A program made the translations under genes and the position numbers. A stretch of 64,000 bases of DNA from Consotaella aegiceratis. Its GTDB lineage: Bacteria; Pseudomonadota; Alphaproteobacteria; Rhizobiales; Rhizobiaceae. The DNA is taken from positions 1 through 64,000 of the forward strand of contig NZ_JAZHFT010000006.1 in assembly GCF_036541425.1 (NCBI RefSeq). The letters are read 5' to 3'. Of this stretch, positions 8,801 to 21,070 are shown piece after piece; position 1 is the stretch's first letter, and every line of letters begins with the position of its first letter. The notes under the pieces were generated by a model that did no database searches, was not told the origin of the DNA, and worked only from the letters and a program-made list of their open reading frames with translations.

Positions 8801-10972
8801 TCACAGATAGGCGAGCAGCCCCGAACTCTCTCCGCCGCCCAACAGCGTCAACACGGGCGAGCTCGACGAGGTATCGTTCTTAAGGTCGTACATCGTGGCG
8901 AAGCGGGCGATGAAGGCATCAAGCTTCTTCTCGTCCTGGAAATCATCGAAGTCGATCTCCTTTTCCAGGATCTTGGCCTGAAGATCGAGGTCGGCCTGCG
9001 ACATCTGCTCGGGCAGGCCGAGAGCGGTGCGGACAGCCTCGAAGGTCGCCTTGTCGGCGAGAATGTCGTAGGCGCTGTTCAACGTCGGGGCGATACGCTT
9101 GAGATAGAGAGCCAGGCGCGCGCCCTCGCTCTGCTCGCCGGCCTCCAGTTCCAGCGTCTGCTGGAAGAACTTTTCCCGCGTCTTGACGATGTTGCCGCGG
9201 GTCTGGGCCTGCGATCCCGTCGGCGTCACCGTGCCGTCCGGTTCGAAATTGAACACCCCGGCGATCTCGGCGAAGCGGCTGTCGAGAGTATAGACATAGC
9301 TTCCGCTATCGGAGAGATCGCTGGTCAGCACCCGTTTCATCATCTCCGAACTGACCTTTTCGTTCTCCAGTCCGTAGGCCGTCAGAACGAAGCTCGTCAG
9401 CCGATCGTCGGCGACAAACTCGTCGAGACTCGAGATCCGCGACACGGTCTCCAGATAGTAGGTTGCTTCCGCCTTCGCCTCGTTCTTCTTGATTTGCGGG
9501 GCACCGGCATCGATCGACGAGGTGTAGCGGGTCGCGAGCGCTTGCTGCTCCTTGGTGGACTGGATCGTCTGCTGCGCCGAGAGCTTGCCGGCCGCGTCGA
9601 AGTTGAAGGCCGCGGCGAGGTTCCGGTAGCGGTCGTCGCCCGACCGGTTGGCATAGCTTTTCGGGTCGGACACGTCGCTCGTCAAAATCTTGCGCAGCGT
9701 CACGCGCGACACGCTGCCCGGCTCGATGTCGTAGGCCGTCAAGGCGAAGTCGAGCAGGCTGGAATCGTAAAGAAGATCGTTGATGTCGGAGACCTTGCGG
9801 ATCTTGCCGCGAAAGATCGCCGTATCCAGCTTTTCCTCGGTCTCCGACGCATCGTCGTGATGCTCGCGATAGAGGCCGGTCAGTTCCTCCTTCTCGGCGG
9901 CGGTGATCGGTCCGTCGCCGGTGACCGAGCCGTCCGAGGCAAAATCGAACATCGCGGCCATGGCCTTGTAGGCCAGCTTCCGGCTTTTGTCGCTCGTCGA
10001 CGCCTCGCTCATCCGGTTCACATAGCTTTTCGGATCGTCCAGATCGCTGGTCAGCGCGAGCTGCATGGTCTTGACGCTTTCGAGGTCGGGGTCGAGGCCG
10101 AACGCCGTCAGGACGTATTGCGTGAGCTTGGAATCGGCCGCCAGCGCCGTGACGTCGTTGATCGCGTCGATATGCGCCTTGAAATAGTCGGTCTTGTATT
10201 GCAGCGCCTGTGCGCTGTCGCCGTTGCCGGTCTTCTCGTTGTACTGGTAGATCGTTTCCTCGATCTGTGCGTCGAGCGCGTCGTCCGTCAGCGTGGCCGT
10301 GCCGTCCTCATCGAAGGCGAGAGCCTTGGCGAGATCGAGGAACTTCTGGTTGGCCACGCCCGAGCGATAGGCCGCTTCGTCCGATCGGTCGGCGGTCAGC
10401 GCCGACCTGACGTAGGACTTCGACAGATAGGTGGGATCGATGCCATAGGCCTTGAGCGCCACCTCGTAGATGCGCTGGTCTGCGAGAAAATCATCGACGG
10501 TCGTGGTCGCGGCAAAGGTCTTCTTGAAATGATTCGTTTCGGCCAGCGTTGACGTCGCTCGGCGAACACGCGCCTCGGAATAGGCCTCGACCGTATCGTT
10601 TTCCTGGCTCGCTGATTGGACCTCGACCGTCCCCGACACGCTCCCGTCGGTGTCGAACGCGAAAGCCTTGGCGAAGGTCACGAACTTCTTGTCGACCAGC
10701 CGGTTGGCGAAGCTGGCGGAATCCGACAGATCGCTCTCCAGCACCTTGCGCATGAAGCCCTGCTGGTTGATCTGCTCCTCCAACCCATAGGCTTTCATCG
10801 CGAAGCTGTAGAGCCGGTAGTTGCCGAGAAACTCGTCGACCGAACTCACCGTGCCGATGTTCTCGGCATAATAGTCGGCTTCCCGCTTGTTCGATGCGTT
10901 CGCTTCCAGCCGGGCGAGCGTGCGATCCGGGTCGGCGGTGTACATGCGGTAGGCCAGAAGCGTCGAAAGCAT
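8801..10972 (-). CDS. DUF1217 protein with six tandem repeats
   Basis: 723 residues from ATG 10972, with AGGAG at the right distance. Five clear copies of a unit of about 130 residues are visible, each with the pattern A-Y/F-G-L/I..., then ...LTSDLSDxxSY...RF...A..FNFD..G. Their landmarks are AYGLEEQ, AYGIDPT, AFGLDPD, AYDIEPG and AYGLENE. A diverged sixth copy near the C-terminus has ALGLPEQ. DUF1217 proteins are found in Hyphomicrobiales, often near flagellar genes, and have no settled function. There is no signal peptide or membrane segment. No flagellar gene is in this window. The repeats probably arose by internal duplication. Confidence 0.88.
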   Translation of the reverse strand: MLSTLLAYRMYTADPDRTLARLEANASNKREADYYAENIGTVSSVDEFLGNYRLYSFAMKAYGLEEQINQQGFMRKVLESDLSDSASFANRLVDKKFVTFAKAFAFDTDGSVSGTVEVQSASQENDTVEAYSEARVRRATSTLAETNHFKKTFAATTTVDDFLADQRIYEVALKAYGIDPTYLSKSYVRSALTADRSDEAAYRSGVANQKFLDLAKALAFDEDGTATLTDDALDAQIEETIYQYNEKTGNGDSAQALQYKTDYFKAHIDAINDVTALAADSKLTQYVLTAFGLDPDLESVKTMQLALTSDLDDPKSYVNRMSEASTSDKSRKLAYKAMAAMFDFASDGSVTGDGPITAAEKEELTGLYREHHDDASETEEKLDTAIFRGKIRKVSDINDLLYDSSLLDFALTAYDIEPGSVSRVTLRKILTSDVSDPKSYANRSGDDRYRNLAAAFNFDAAGKLSAQQTIQSTKEQQALATRYTSSIDAGAPQIKKNEAKAEATYYLETVSRISSLDEFVADDRLTSFVLTAYGLENEKVSSEMMKRVLTSDLSDSGSYVYTLDSRFAEIAGVFNFEPDGTVTPTGSQAQTRGNIVKTREKFFQQTLELEAGEQSEGARLALYLKRIAPTLNSAYDILADKATFEAVRTALGLPEQMSQADLDLQAKILEKEIDFDDFQDEKKLDAFIARFATMYDLKNDTSSSSPVLTLLGGGESSGLLAYL

Positions 10973-11195
10973 CGGATCGTCTCCTGAAATCGGCTTGCCC
11001 GGGGCCGGCGGATGGACTGAATCGCATAAGGCCCTAGCTGAACAACGTTGCGTCAGGCTATCTCGTCCTTCGAATCGGCCGACCGGCGGCCCTCTGCGTC
11101 GTCTTCGCGCTTGCGAAAACCACGCACGGGCCGCAATCTGAGGTCGACGACGGGGGCTGGCGCCCGCCGACATCGTGTTTGAGGGAGATCGATCC

Positions 11196-14663
<3,468 letters not shown>

Positions 14664-14687
14664 CAGCGCTCTGCCCCGACTTTATGG

Positions 14688-14716
14688 AAAGGCGGCCCCC
14701 TGAGGTCGCCTTTTTT
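14688..14716 (+). terminator. Rho-independent terminator of pyc
   Basis: The arms AAAGGCG and CGCCTTT enclose a short GC-rich loop with an extra CC/GG pairing, followed by a run of six T. It lies 24 bases after the pyc stop. Confidence 0.8.
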
Positions 14717-14806
14717 ATGCCGATGCCAGCAACTGCCGAACGCCAGATGGCTCGGCGTTCGCCGCGCAAACCAGGCCGGCCTATACAATCCGCCATGCAC
14801 GTTCTT

Positions 14807-14830
14807 GCATGATTTCACCGAATCATGCAT
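14807..14830. promoter_or_regulatory. Operator-like perfect palindrome upstream of deoR-type gene
   Basis: TGCATGATT, a 6-base spacer (TCACCG), then AATCATGCA form perfect 9-base arms ending 10 bases before the regulator's ATG. The position and symmetry suit autorepression by the DeoR-type protein. A second TGCA-rich stretch lies just upstream at 14796-14802. The repeat is seen directly; the bound protein is inferred. Confidence 0.6.
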
Positions 14831-14840
14831 TATTGTCGGC

Positions 14841-15635
14841 ATGATCGAAGCATCGACCCTGCTCGCGGACGAGCGCCGCGACGCCATCCGCCTCCGGCTC
14901 CAGGCCGGCGAGCCGGTGCGCGCCGCCGACCTCGCCGTCTTGTTCGCGGTATCGGAGGACACGGTGCGCCGCGATCTTCGCGAGATGGCGTCCAACGGCG
15001 AGTGTCGCCGCGTCTATGGCGGAGCGCTGCCGCTGTCGCCGGCGGCCGGACCGTTGACGACGCGCCGCCTGGAAGCGCCCGAGCGCAAGCAGAGACTGGC
15101 CGCCGCACTGGTGCCGCTGATCCCCGATGGGGCGACGATCTTCATCGATGCCGGCTCGACCAATCTCGCGATAGCCGCGGCGCTCGTGTCGGATCGGATC
15201 CGTGCAGTCGTGACGAACGCGCCGGCGGTGGCCACGGCGCTTGCCGATCGCGGCCTGCAGGACATCGTGATGATCGGCGGCCGCCTCGACCCGGTCAATG
15301 GATCGTGTGTCGGCGCGCGCACGCTGACGGAAATCGATCGGCTCAACCCCGACGTCTATCTGCTCGGCGGCTGCGGCGTCGATCATGTCGCCGGCATCAC
15401 CGTGTTTTCGTCGGAAGAAGCTGAGATCCGACGCGTTCTCGCGCACCGCAGCCGCATGATCCTCACCGCTGCGATCAACGACAAGCTGGGGACCGCCGCG
15501 CCGTTCGCCGTTCTGCCGCCGGATGGGCTCGAAGCCGTGGTGATCGAGCGCGACGCGGACATCGAGCAGGAGCGCGGCTTCGCCCGGCAGGGCGTGCGCG
15601 TGATAAGGGCTGGCGACGAGGTCGCGCAGTGGTAG
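14841..15635 (+). CDS. DeoR/GlpR-family transcriptional regulator
   Basis: 264 residues from ATG 14841; an upstream in-frame ATG at 14805 would read through the palindrome and was rejected. An N-terminal DeoR helix-turn-helix (residues about 8-60, with FAVSEDTVRRDLREM as recognition region and RRVYGGA closing the domain) precedes a DeoRC sugar-phosphate sensor domain (FIDAGSTNLAIA, GGRLDPVNGSCVG). Such regulators repress sugar or nucleoside genes until a phosphorylated sugar binds. The MFS permease gene begins about 120 bases downstream on the same strand and is the likely partner or target. Confidence 0.9.
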   Translation: MIEASTLLADERRDAIRLRLQAGEPVRAADLAVLFAVSEDTVRRDLREMASNGECRRVYGGALPLSPAAGPLTTRRLEAPERKQRLAAALVPLIPDGATIFIDAGSTNLAIAAALVSDRIRAVVTNAPAVATALADRGLQDIVMIGGRLDPVNGSCVGARTLTEIDRLNPDVYLLGGCGVDHVAGITVFSSEEAEIRRVLAHRSRMILTAAINDKLGTAAPFAVLPPDGLEAVVIERDADIEQERGFARQGVRVIRAGDEVAQW

Positions 15636-15758
15636 GAATGGGTCCCGACGCGCGCGAATATCATGCGCCTGGCAGGAACCGTGTGCACGCTTCTCGGCCC
15701 GCTATCGGCATCAAGGCGGCATTCAGGCGTTGCGGGACATAGGAAAGACGGGTCCATC

Positions 15759-16988
15759 ATGGAACAGTCGCTTCGGCCTCGCGGCGGCACACTATCGGTC
15801 GCGTCTCGCATGCCCATCGAGCGCGTTGCGGTGTCATCGGCCTTCCTCGCCAACGGCTTCTACGTGGGAAGCTGGGCGCCGCAGATTCCGCTGCTCGCCG
15901 ACCGGCTCGACATCAGCAACGCCGTGCTGGGTCTCGTCGTTCTCGTGTTCGGCCTGGGCGCGGTCGGCACCATGCCGATCGTCGGCGCCCTGATCGCGCG
16001 CCTTGGATCGCGCCGCATCATGATCGGGACCGGCGTTCTGCTCGCCATCGCTCTGCCCATCCTGGCCTGGGCGCCGACGCTGGCATGGGCGTTCCCCGCG
16101 GGCCTCTTCGCCGGCGGAATGACCGGCAGCATGGACGTCGCCATGAATGCCAATGCCGTAGCGCTGGAACGGCGGTTGCCGTTCGCCATCATGTCGTCCT
16201 GCCACGGTTTCTGGAGCCTGGGCGGGCTCTTGGGCGCAGCCGTCGGCGGGATCGGGATCGCGACGCTGGGCGGCGAGGGGCACGCGCTCGCCGTCGGCGC
16301 GCTCATATTGGCGACCATCGTCCTGTTGGTTCCCCGAGCGCTCGAGGATCGGCGCGAGACCCCGAAACCGGCAACGGACGAGGAACCGCATCACGAGACC
16401 GAGGCCGCAAACGCGCCGCTCTCATTAAGCCGGTCGCTGCTGATGGTCGTGGCGATCGGCATCTTTGCGCTGTGCGCGATGATTCCGGAGGGCGCAGTGC
16501 TCGATTGGGGGGCGATCTATCTGCGCGACGATCTCGGCGCCGGGGTCGCCATCTCCGGCTTCGGCTTCGCCGCCTTCTCGCTCACCATGGCGGCTTTCCG
16601 CTTCGCCGGGGACGGATTGCGCGATCGCTTCGGCGCCGTCAGGACGACGCAGCTGTCGGCCCTCGCCGCCGCGCTGGGACTGTGCACGGCGGCTCTGTCG
16701 GGTTCGGTCGTCGCCGCCTGCTTCGGCTTCGCCGTAATGGGCATCGGCATCGCCAACATGGTCCCGATCGCCTTCTCGGCCGCCGGCAACGTGCCGGGCC
16801 TGCGTCCCGGCATCGGTCTCAGCATCGTTTCGACGCTCGGCTATTCGGGCATTCTGCTGGCGCCCTCGGCGATCGGCTTCATGGCCGAGCGGGTCGGATT
16901 TCCGCCGATCTTCTTGACGCTCTCGATCCTGCTTCTCGCGGCTTTCGCGAGCGCCCGCCTGCTGAAGATCGCCGACCGGCCGCAATGA
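15759..16988 (+). CDS. MFS transporter, YbjJ/fucose-permease-like
   Basis: 409 residues from ATG 15759; an ATG at 15810 (MPIERVAV) is also possible. Twelve helices are predicted, with a polar central loop (residues about 200-225, rich in Glu and His). Family cues are FLANGFYVGSWAPQIPLLAD in helix 1 and the GGMTGSMDVAMNANAVALE stretch shared with YbjJ-like permeases. These import sugars or related small molecules. It follows the DeoR-type regulator on the same strand, so it may take up the compound whose phosphate the regulator senses. That link is inferred from adjacency only. Confidence 0.85.
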   Translation: MEQSLRPRGGTLSVASRMPIERVAVSSAFLANGFYVGSWAPQIPLLADRLDISNAVLGLVVLVFGLGAVGTMPIVGALIARLGSRRIMIGTGVLLAIALPILAWAPTLAWAFPAGLFAGGMTGSMDVAMNANAVALERRLPFAIMSSCHGFWSLGGLLGAAVGGIGIATLGGEGHALAVGALILATIVLLVPRALEDRRETPKPATDEEPHHETEAANAPLSLSRSLLMVVAIGIFALCAMIPEGAVLDWGAIYLRDDLGAGVAISGFGFAAFSLTMAAFRFAGDGLRDRFGAVRTTQLSALAAALGLCTAALSGSVVAACFGFAVMGIGIANMVPIAFSAAGNVPGLRPGIGLSIVSTLGYSGILLAPSAIGFMAERVGFPPIFLTLSILLLAAFASARLLKIADRPQ

Positions 16989-17088
16989 TCATCGGCCGCG
17001 AAGCATACGCAAACGCTGGATACCCGCGCCCGTCCTGCCGTTCATATCCGGCAGGCGCCGCCAAGCGCGCGACGCGGTTACGATAATG

Positions 17089-17103
17089 TTAACGAAAGAT
17101 TAG
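17089..17103 (+). promoter_or_regulatory. Possible CtrA half-site pair
   Basis: TTAACGAAAGATTAG reads TTAA-N7-TTAG, one base off the CtrA consensus TTAA-N7-TTAA, and lies about 90 bases before the L,D-transpeptidase start. Such short motifs occur by chance in AT-rich leaders, so support is weak. Confidence 0.25.
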
Positions 17104-17189
17104 GCTAACCGGTTTTCTCGGCCTCCGAACTGTGTCAGAAATTCGCTAAGGATGCGGCGAAAAACTGTTTCTTGAAGGAGCCGGTCTTC

Positions 17190-17615
17190 GTGCGAATCCT
17201 TGGTTTTTGCGTTGCCTGTCTTTTGGCCCTCGCCACCTTTGGCGGCCGAGCCGAAGCAGGCGTCATCGCCCGCATCGATCTTTCCCAGCAGCGCATGCAG
17301 GTCTATCAGGATGGCAAGCTGGCCTATACCTGGTCGGTCTCCACCGCGCGCAGCGGCTATCGTACGCCGGTCGGCACCTACAAGCCCTATCGCATGCACA
17401 AGATGTGGTATTCGCGGAAATACCACATGTCGCCGATGCCCTATTCGATCTTCTTTCTGGGCGGCTATGCCATCCACGGCACCGATGCGATTCGCAACCT
17501 CGGCCACCCCGCTTCGCACGGCTGCATCCGGCTTCACCCGGACAATGCGAGAAAGCTCTTCAGCCTGGTCAAGCAGAGTGGGGCCGCCCACACCGAGATC
17601 GTCATCACACGCTGA
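17190..17615 (+). CDS. L,D-transpeptidase (YkuD domain), secreted
   Basis: 141 residues from GTG 17190, with AAGGAG 10 bases upstream. The signal peptide has a hydrophobic core LGFCVACLLALATFGG and a likely AEA cleavage site at residue 23. The YkuD catalytic region is intact: AIHGTDA carries the conserved His and SHGCIRL the nucleophile Cys112. These periplasmic enzymes form 3-3 peptidoglycan cross-links or attach proteins to peptidoglycan. It is short, a single-domain enzyme with no LysM or PG-binding module. A strong hairpin terminator follows the stop directly. Confidence 0.92.
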   Translation: MRILGFCVACLLALATFGGRAEAGVIARIDLSQQRMQVYQDGKLAYTWSVSTARSGYRTPVGTYKPYRMHKMWYSRKYHMSPMPYSIFFLGGYAIHGTDAIRNLGHPASHGCIRLHPDNARKLFSLVKQSGAAHTEIVITR

Positions 17616-17650
17616 AAGGTGCCCGTTCCGCCAGGAACCGGCACCTTCTT
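17616..17650 (+). terminator. Terminator between L,D-transpeptidase and DUF3309 gene
   Basis: AAGGTGCC-C-GTTCC pairs with GGAAC-C-GGCACCTT around a 4-base loop, followed by CTT. It starts at the base after the L,D-transpeptidase stop and may serve the convergent DUF3309 gene as well. Confidence 0.7.
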
Positions 17651-17672
17651 GGATTCGGCCGCCGGGTCGTCG

Positions 17673-17831
17673 CTAGATTCGGCCGAGCAACAGCAGGATC
17701 AGGATGACGACGAGAATGACGCCGAGAATTCCGGAGGGACCATAACCCCATCCGCGCGAATAGGGCCATGACGGTACGGCGCCGATCAGCAGGATGATGA
17801 TGATGATAAGGAGGATGGTGCCGAGAGACAT
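17673..17831 (-). CDS. DUF3309 small hydrophobic protein
   Basis: 52 residues from ATG 17831. Two hydrophobic segments (LGTILLIIIIILLIGAVP and ILGVILVVILILLLLG) flank a short aromatic turn (WPYSRGWGYGPSG), the pattern of DUF3309 (PF11752). These are small predicted inner-membrane proteins of unknown function, common in soil Proteobacteria and often stress-associated. An EcfG-type promoter lies about 45 bases upstream, which supports control by the general stress response. Confidence 0.82.
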   Translation of the reverse strand: MSLGTILLIIIIILLIGAVPSWPYSRGWGYGPSGILGVILVVILILLLLGRI

Positions 17832-17874
17832 GGCAGGTTTCCCTTGAACGCGGAACGGAATTGTTTGGCACAAG

Positions 17875-17899
17875 AACACTTAGCCGGGCGGGAAGTTCC
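17875..17899 (-). promoter_or_regulatory. EcfG (general stress sigma) promoter
   Basis: On the minus strand it reads GGAAC-N16-TGTT. This fits the alphaproteobacterial EcfG consensus, GGAAC and (C)GTT separated by 16-17 bases. The -10 element ends 43 bases before the DUF3309 start codon. Confidence 0.55.
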
Positions 17900-18068
17900 C
17901 TGAGCGTTCGGCCCGATCCATCATTTGCCAAGTCTGCACCACAAATCCGCCCACACATCGTCAAGCACCGGCAAGAAACCGAAGCCATTCGTGGCGGCTC
18001 CATTTCCGGAAAGTCGCACTCGGCAGCGCCCGCGCCCTCCGCGCCCTTCTTTGCCGAGCGAGGCCGTC

Positions 18069-19415
18069 TTAGGACGGACGCCCGCAGCAGGCCTTGTACT
18101 TGCGACCCGACCCGCACGGGCAGGGATCGTTGCGGCCGATCTTCGAGGCCGTGGCGACCGCCGAGCCGCGCAGCGCGCCCTGGCGGCGCAACGCCATGAT
18201 GTCGGCGGCCGGCCGGCCGGCCCGCACGAGATCGGCCATCGTGCGCATGGCAGGGCCGGCATGCTTGTGGAACCGGGTCATCGACCGGCAGAAATAGTTG
18301 AGTCCGCTCTCGCCCTCGGCGGTGACGAGGAACCGGTGCTTGGGGCAGCCACCGTTGCAGGTGAACCGGATTTCGCACTCCCGGCACTGGCGGGGAAGCG
18401 AATCGCGCTTGTCCTTGCCGAAGCTGACCTGCTCGGGCAGCGCCGCCAGAACGCCGACCGGCGTGTCCATGACGTTGCCGAGCCGATACTCCGGATAGAC
18501 ATAGTGGTCGCAGGCGTAGAGGTCGCCATTGTGCTCGATCGCGAGCCCTTGGCCGCAGGTTTCCGCGAACCAGCACAGGCCGGCCGGCTGGCCCAGCCAC
18601 AGACCGAGCTGAACGTCGAAGAACTGGACGAAGACCCTGCCCACGTCGCGCTCGATCCATTCGTCGAAGACGCCGCACAGGAAATCGCCATAGGTGCGCG
18701 GCAGGACGCTCCACGGCGTCACCTTGTATTCGACGCCGTCCTCGTCGATCTGCGGCGCAGCGGCCAGCGTCGCGCCATCGGCGGTCCGCTCGACGATCGG
18801 AATGAACTGCATGAAGGTCGAGCCGATCTCCTTCAGGAAGCGATAGATTCGGCGCGGCTCGGTGGCGTTGTTGCGATGGATGACGGTCAACGTGTTGAAG
18901 TCGACGCCATGGCGCTTCAGCGTCTCGAGCCCCGCCATCACCTTGGCGTGGCTCGCCCGCTTGGCCCGGTCGACACGGTAGCGGTCATGCAGGTCGGCCG
19001 GTCCGTCGATCGAAATGCCGATCAGGAACTCGTGCGCCTTGAGAAATTCCGCCCATTCGTCGTCGATCAGCGTGCCGTTGGTCTGCAACGCATTGCGGAT
19101 GGTCTTGCCGGGCGGCGCATAGCGGGCTTCCAGCTCGACGATGCGGCGGAAATAGTCGACCCCTAGCATGGTCGGCTCGCCGCCCTGCCAGTTGAACCAG
19201 ATCTCCGGCATCGGCTGGGTCGCCTGGGCCGCGATATAGTCCCGGATATAGGTCTCCAGCACCTCGTCCGGCATGCCGAACTTCTTGGTGCCCGGATAGA
19301 GCCGCTCCTTTTCCAGATAATAGCAGTAGGTGCAGTCGAGATTGCAGCGCGGCCCGATCGGCTTCGCCATGACCTGGAAGGGCACCGCTGAGTTTTCGGG
19401 CATGATATCGGGCAC
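18069..19415 (-). CDS. Anaerobic sulfatase-maturase-type radical SAM enzyme with SEC-C tail
   Basis: 448 residues from GTG 19415, which has GAGGAGG 10 bases upstream; ATG 19403 is the alternative. The radical SAM cluster motif CNLDCTYCYY is near the N-terminus, with WFNWQGGEPTML and the C-terminal SPASM-type cysteines (CRECEIRFTCNGGCP). This is the anSME family, which oxidises Cys or Ser of a target sulfatase to formylglycine using SAM. The last 20 or so residues form a SEC-C zinc motif (GRNDPCPCGSGRKYKACC), not part of classical anSMEs. No sulfatase lies in the window, so the target is elsewhere or is a different protein. Confidence 0.88.
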   Translation of the reverse strand: MPDIMPENSAVPFQVMAKPIGPRCNLDCTYCYYLEKERLYPGTKKFGMPDEVLETYIRDYIAAQATQPMPEIWFNWQGGEPTMLGVDYFRRIVELEARYAPPGKTIRNALQTNGTLIDDEWAEFLKAHEFLIGISIDGPADLHDRYRVDRAKRASHAKVMAGLETLKRHGVDFNTLTVIHRNNATEPRRIYRFLKEIGSTFMQFIPIVERTADGATLAAAPQIDEDGVEYKVTPWSVLPRTYGDFLCGVFDEWIERDVGRVFVQFFDVQLGLWLGQPAGLCWFAETCGQGLAIEHNGDLYACDHYVYPEYRLGNVMDTPVGVLAALPEQVSFGKDKRDSLPRQCRECEIRFTCNGGCPKHRFLVTAEGESGLNYFCRSMTRFHKHAGPAMRTMADLVRAGRPAADIMALRRQGALRGSAVATASKIGRNDPCPCGSGRKYKACCGRPS

Positions 19416-19578
19416 GGATCGCAATCCTCCTCGGCCGAAGCTCTAGGACCTTTCCGGACGGCTGTGCAAGCCTTCCTCACCGGCTCGGTATCGGCATGAC
19501 CGCCCAACGCCCTAGATGACGGCGCTGAAGAGAAGAACGAGGGCTGGCGGCGGCAAGGCCCGCAGCCGGTGGAGTGAC

Positions 19579-21030
19579 ATGAATCTGAAAGACCCCAGCC
19601 TGTTCCGGCAGGCAGCCCTGGTCGCCGGCGAGTGGATCGAAGCCGATGGCGACGGCGTCGCCGTGGACAATCCGGCGACCGGCGAGACGATCGGCCGCGT
19701 GCCGCGCCTCGGCGCCGAGGAAACACGACGGGCCATCGAGGCGGCGCGCCTTGCCCAGCCCGAATGGGCGGCGCGCACCGCCAAAGAGCGCGCCGGCGTG
19801 CTCAAGCGCTGGTATGAGCTTCTGATGGAAAACCAGGAGGATCTCAGTCTCCTCCTGACGCTCGAACAGGGCAAGCCGCTTGCCGAGGCCAAGGGCGAGA
19901 TCGCCTACGGCGCGAGCTTCATCGAGTGGTTCGCCGAAGAGGCGCGCCGCATCTATGGCGACGTCATCCCCGGTCATCAGCCCGACAAGCGGATTATGGT
20001 GCTGAAGCAGCCCGTCGGCGTGGTCGCCGCCATCACGCCGTGGAACTTCCCCAACGCGATGATCACCCGCAAGGCCGGACCGGCGCTCGCCGCCGGCTGC
20101 GCCATGGTGCTCAAACCCGCCTCGCAGACGCCGTTTTCGGCGCTGGCGCTCGCCGTGCTCGGCGAGCGGGCCGGCCTGCCCAAGGGCTTGTTCAGTGTCC
20201 TGACGGGATCGTCGAGCGAGATCGGCGGGGAGATGACGGCCAATCCGACGGTGCGCAAGCTCACCTTCACCGGCTCCACCGAGACCGGCGCCAAGCTGAT
20301 GGCGCAATGCGCTCCGACCATCAAGAAGCTGTCGCTGGAACTCGGCGGCAATGCGCCCTTCATCGTCTTCGACGACGCCGATCTCGATGCCGCGGTGGAA
20401 GGCGCGATCATCGCCAAGTTCCGCAACAATGGCCAGACCTGCGTCTGCGCCAACCGCATTTACGTGCAGGCCGGCGTCTACGACGCCTTCGCCGAAAAAC
20501 TCGCCGCCGCAGTTGCCGAAATGAAGACGGGCAACGGGCTCGACGAGGGCGTGAAGCTCGGGCCGCTGATCGACGACAAGGCGGTCGACAAAGTCGAGGA
20601 GCACGTCGCCGACGCCCGGGCCAAGGGCGCCAAGGTCGCGCTCGGCGGCCACAAGCATTCCCTCGGCGGCCATTTCTTCGAAACCACGATCCTCACCGAG
20701 GTGACGAAGGAGATGATGGTGGCGCGCGAGGAGACGTTCGGCCCGGTGGCGCCGCTCTTCCGCTTCGAGGACGAGGCTGACGTCGTCGCCAAGGCCAACG
20801 ACACCGAATTCGGCCTCGCCTCCTATTTCTACGCCAAGGATCTCGCCCGCGTCTGGCGGGTCGCCGAAGCGCTGGAATACGGCATGGTCGGCGTCAACAC
20901 CGGCCTCGTCTCGACGGCCGAGGCGCCGTTTGGCGGGGTCAAGTCGTCGGGGCTCGGCCGCGAGGGCTCGAAGTACGGCATCGATGAGTTCGTCGAGATG
21001 AAATATGTCTGCCTCGGCGGCATCGGCTGA
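19579..21030 (+). CDS. gabD: Succinate-semialdehyde dehydrogenase (NAD(P)+)
   Basis: 483 residues from ATG 19579, with GGAG 7 bases upstream. This aldehyde dehydrogenase most resembles GabD, which oxidises succinate semialdehyde to succinate (4-aminobutyrate catabolism). Landmarks are TPWNFPNAMITRKAGPALAA, the general base Glu254 in LELGGNAPF, and Cys288 in NGQTCVCANR, with the second Cys two residues later typical of GabD. It stands alone and divergent from the radical SAM gene. A REP-like palindrome follows. Related glutarate-semialdehyde dehydrogenases are hard to separate by sequence alone. Confidence 0.92.
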   Translation: MNLKDPSLFRQAALVAGEWIEADGDGVAVDNPATGETIGRVPRLGAEETRRAIEAARLAQPEWAARTAKERAGVLKRWYELLMENQEDLSLLLTLEQGKPLAEAKGEIAYGASFIEWFAEEARRIYGDVIPGHQPDKRIMVLKQPVGVVAAITPWNFPNAMITRKAGPALAAGCAMVLKPASQTPFSALALAVLGERAGLPKGLFSVLTGSSSEIGGEMTANPTVRKLTFTGSTETGAKLMAQCAPTIKKLSLELGGNAPFIVFDDADLDAAVEGAIIAKFRNNGQTCVCANRIYVQAGVYDAFAEKLAAAVAEMKTGNGLDEGVKLGPLIDDKAVDKVEEHVADARAKGAKVALGGHKHSLGGHFFETTILTEVTKEMMVAREETFGPVAPLFRFEDEADVVAKANDTEFGLASYFYAKDLARVWRVAEALEYGMVGVNTGLVSTAEAPFGGVKSSGLGREGSKYGIDEFVEMKYVCLGGIG

Positions 21031-21070
21031 CCGCGAGGCAGAGGTCTACGAGGCAATGCCGTCTCCAAAC

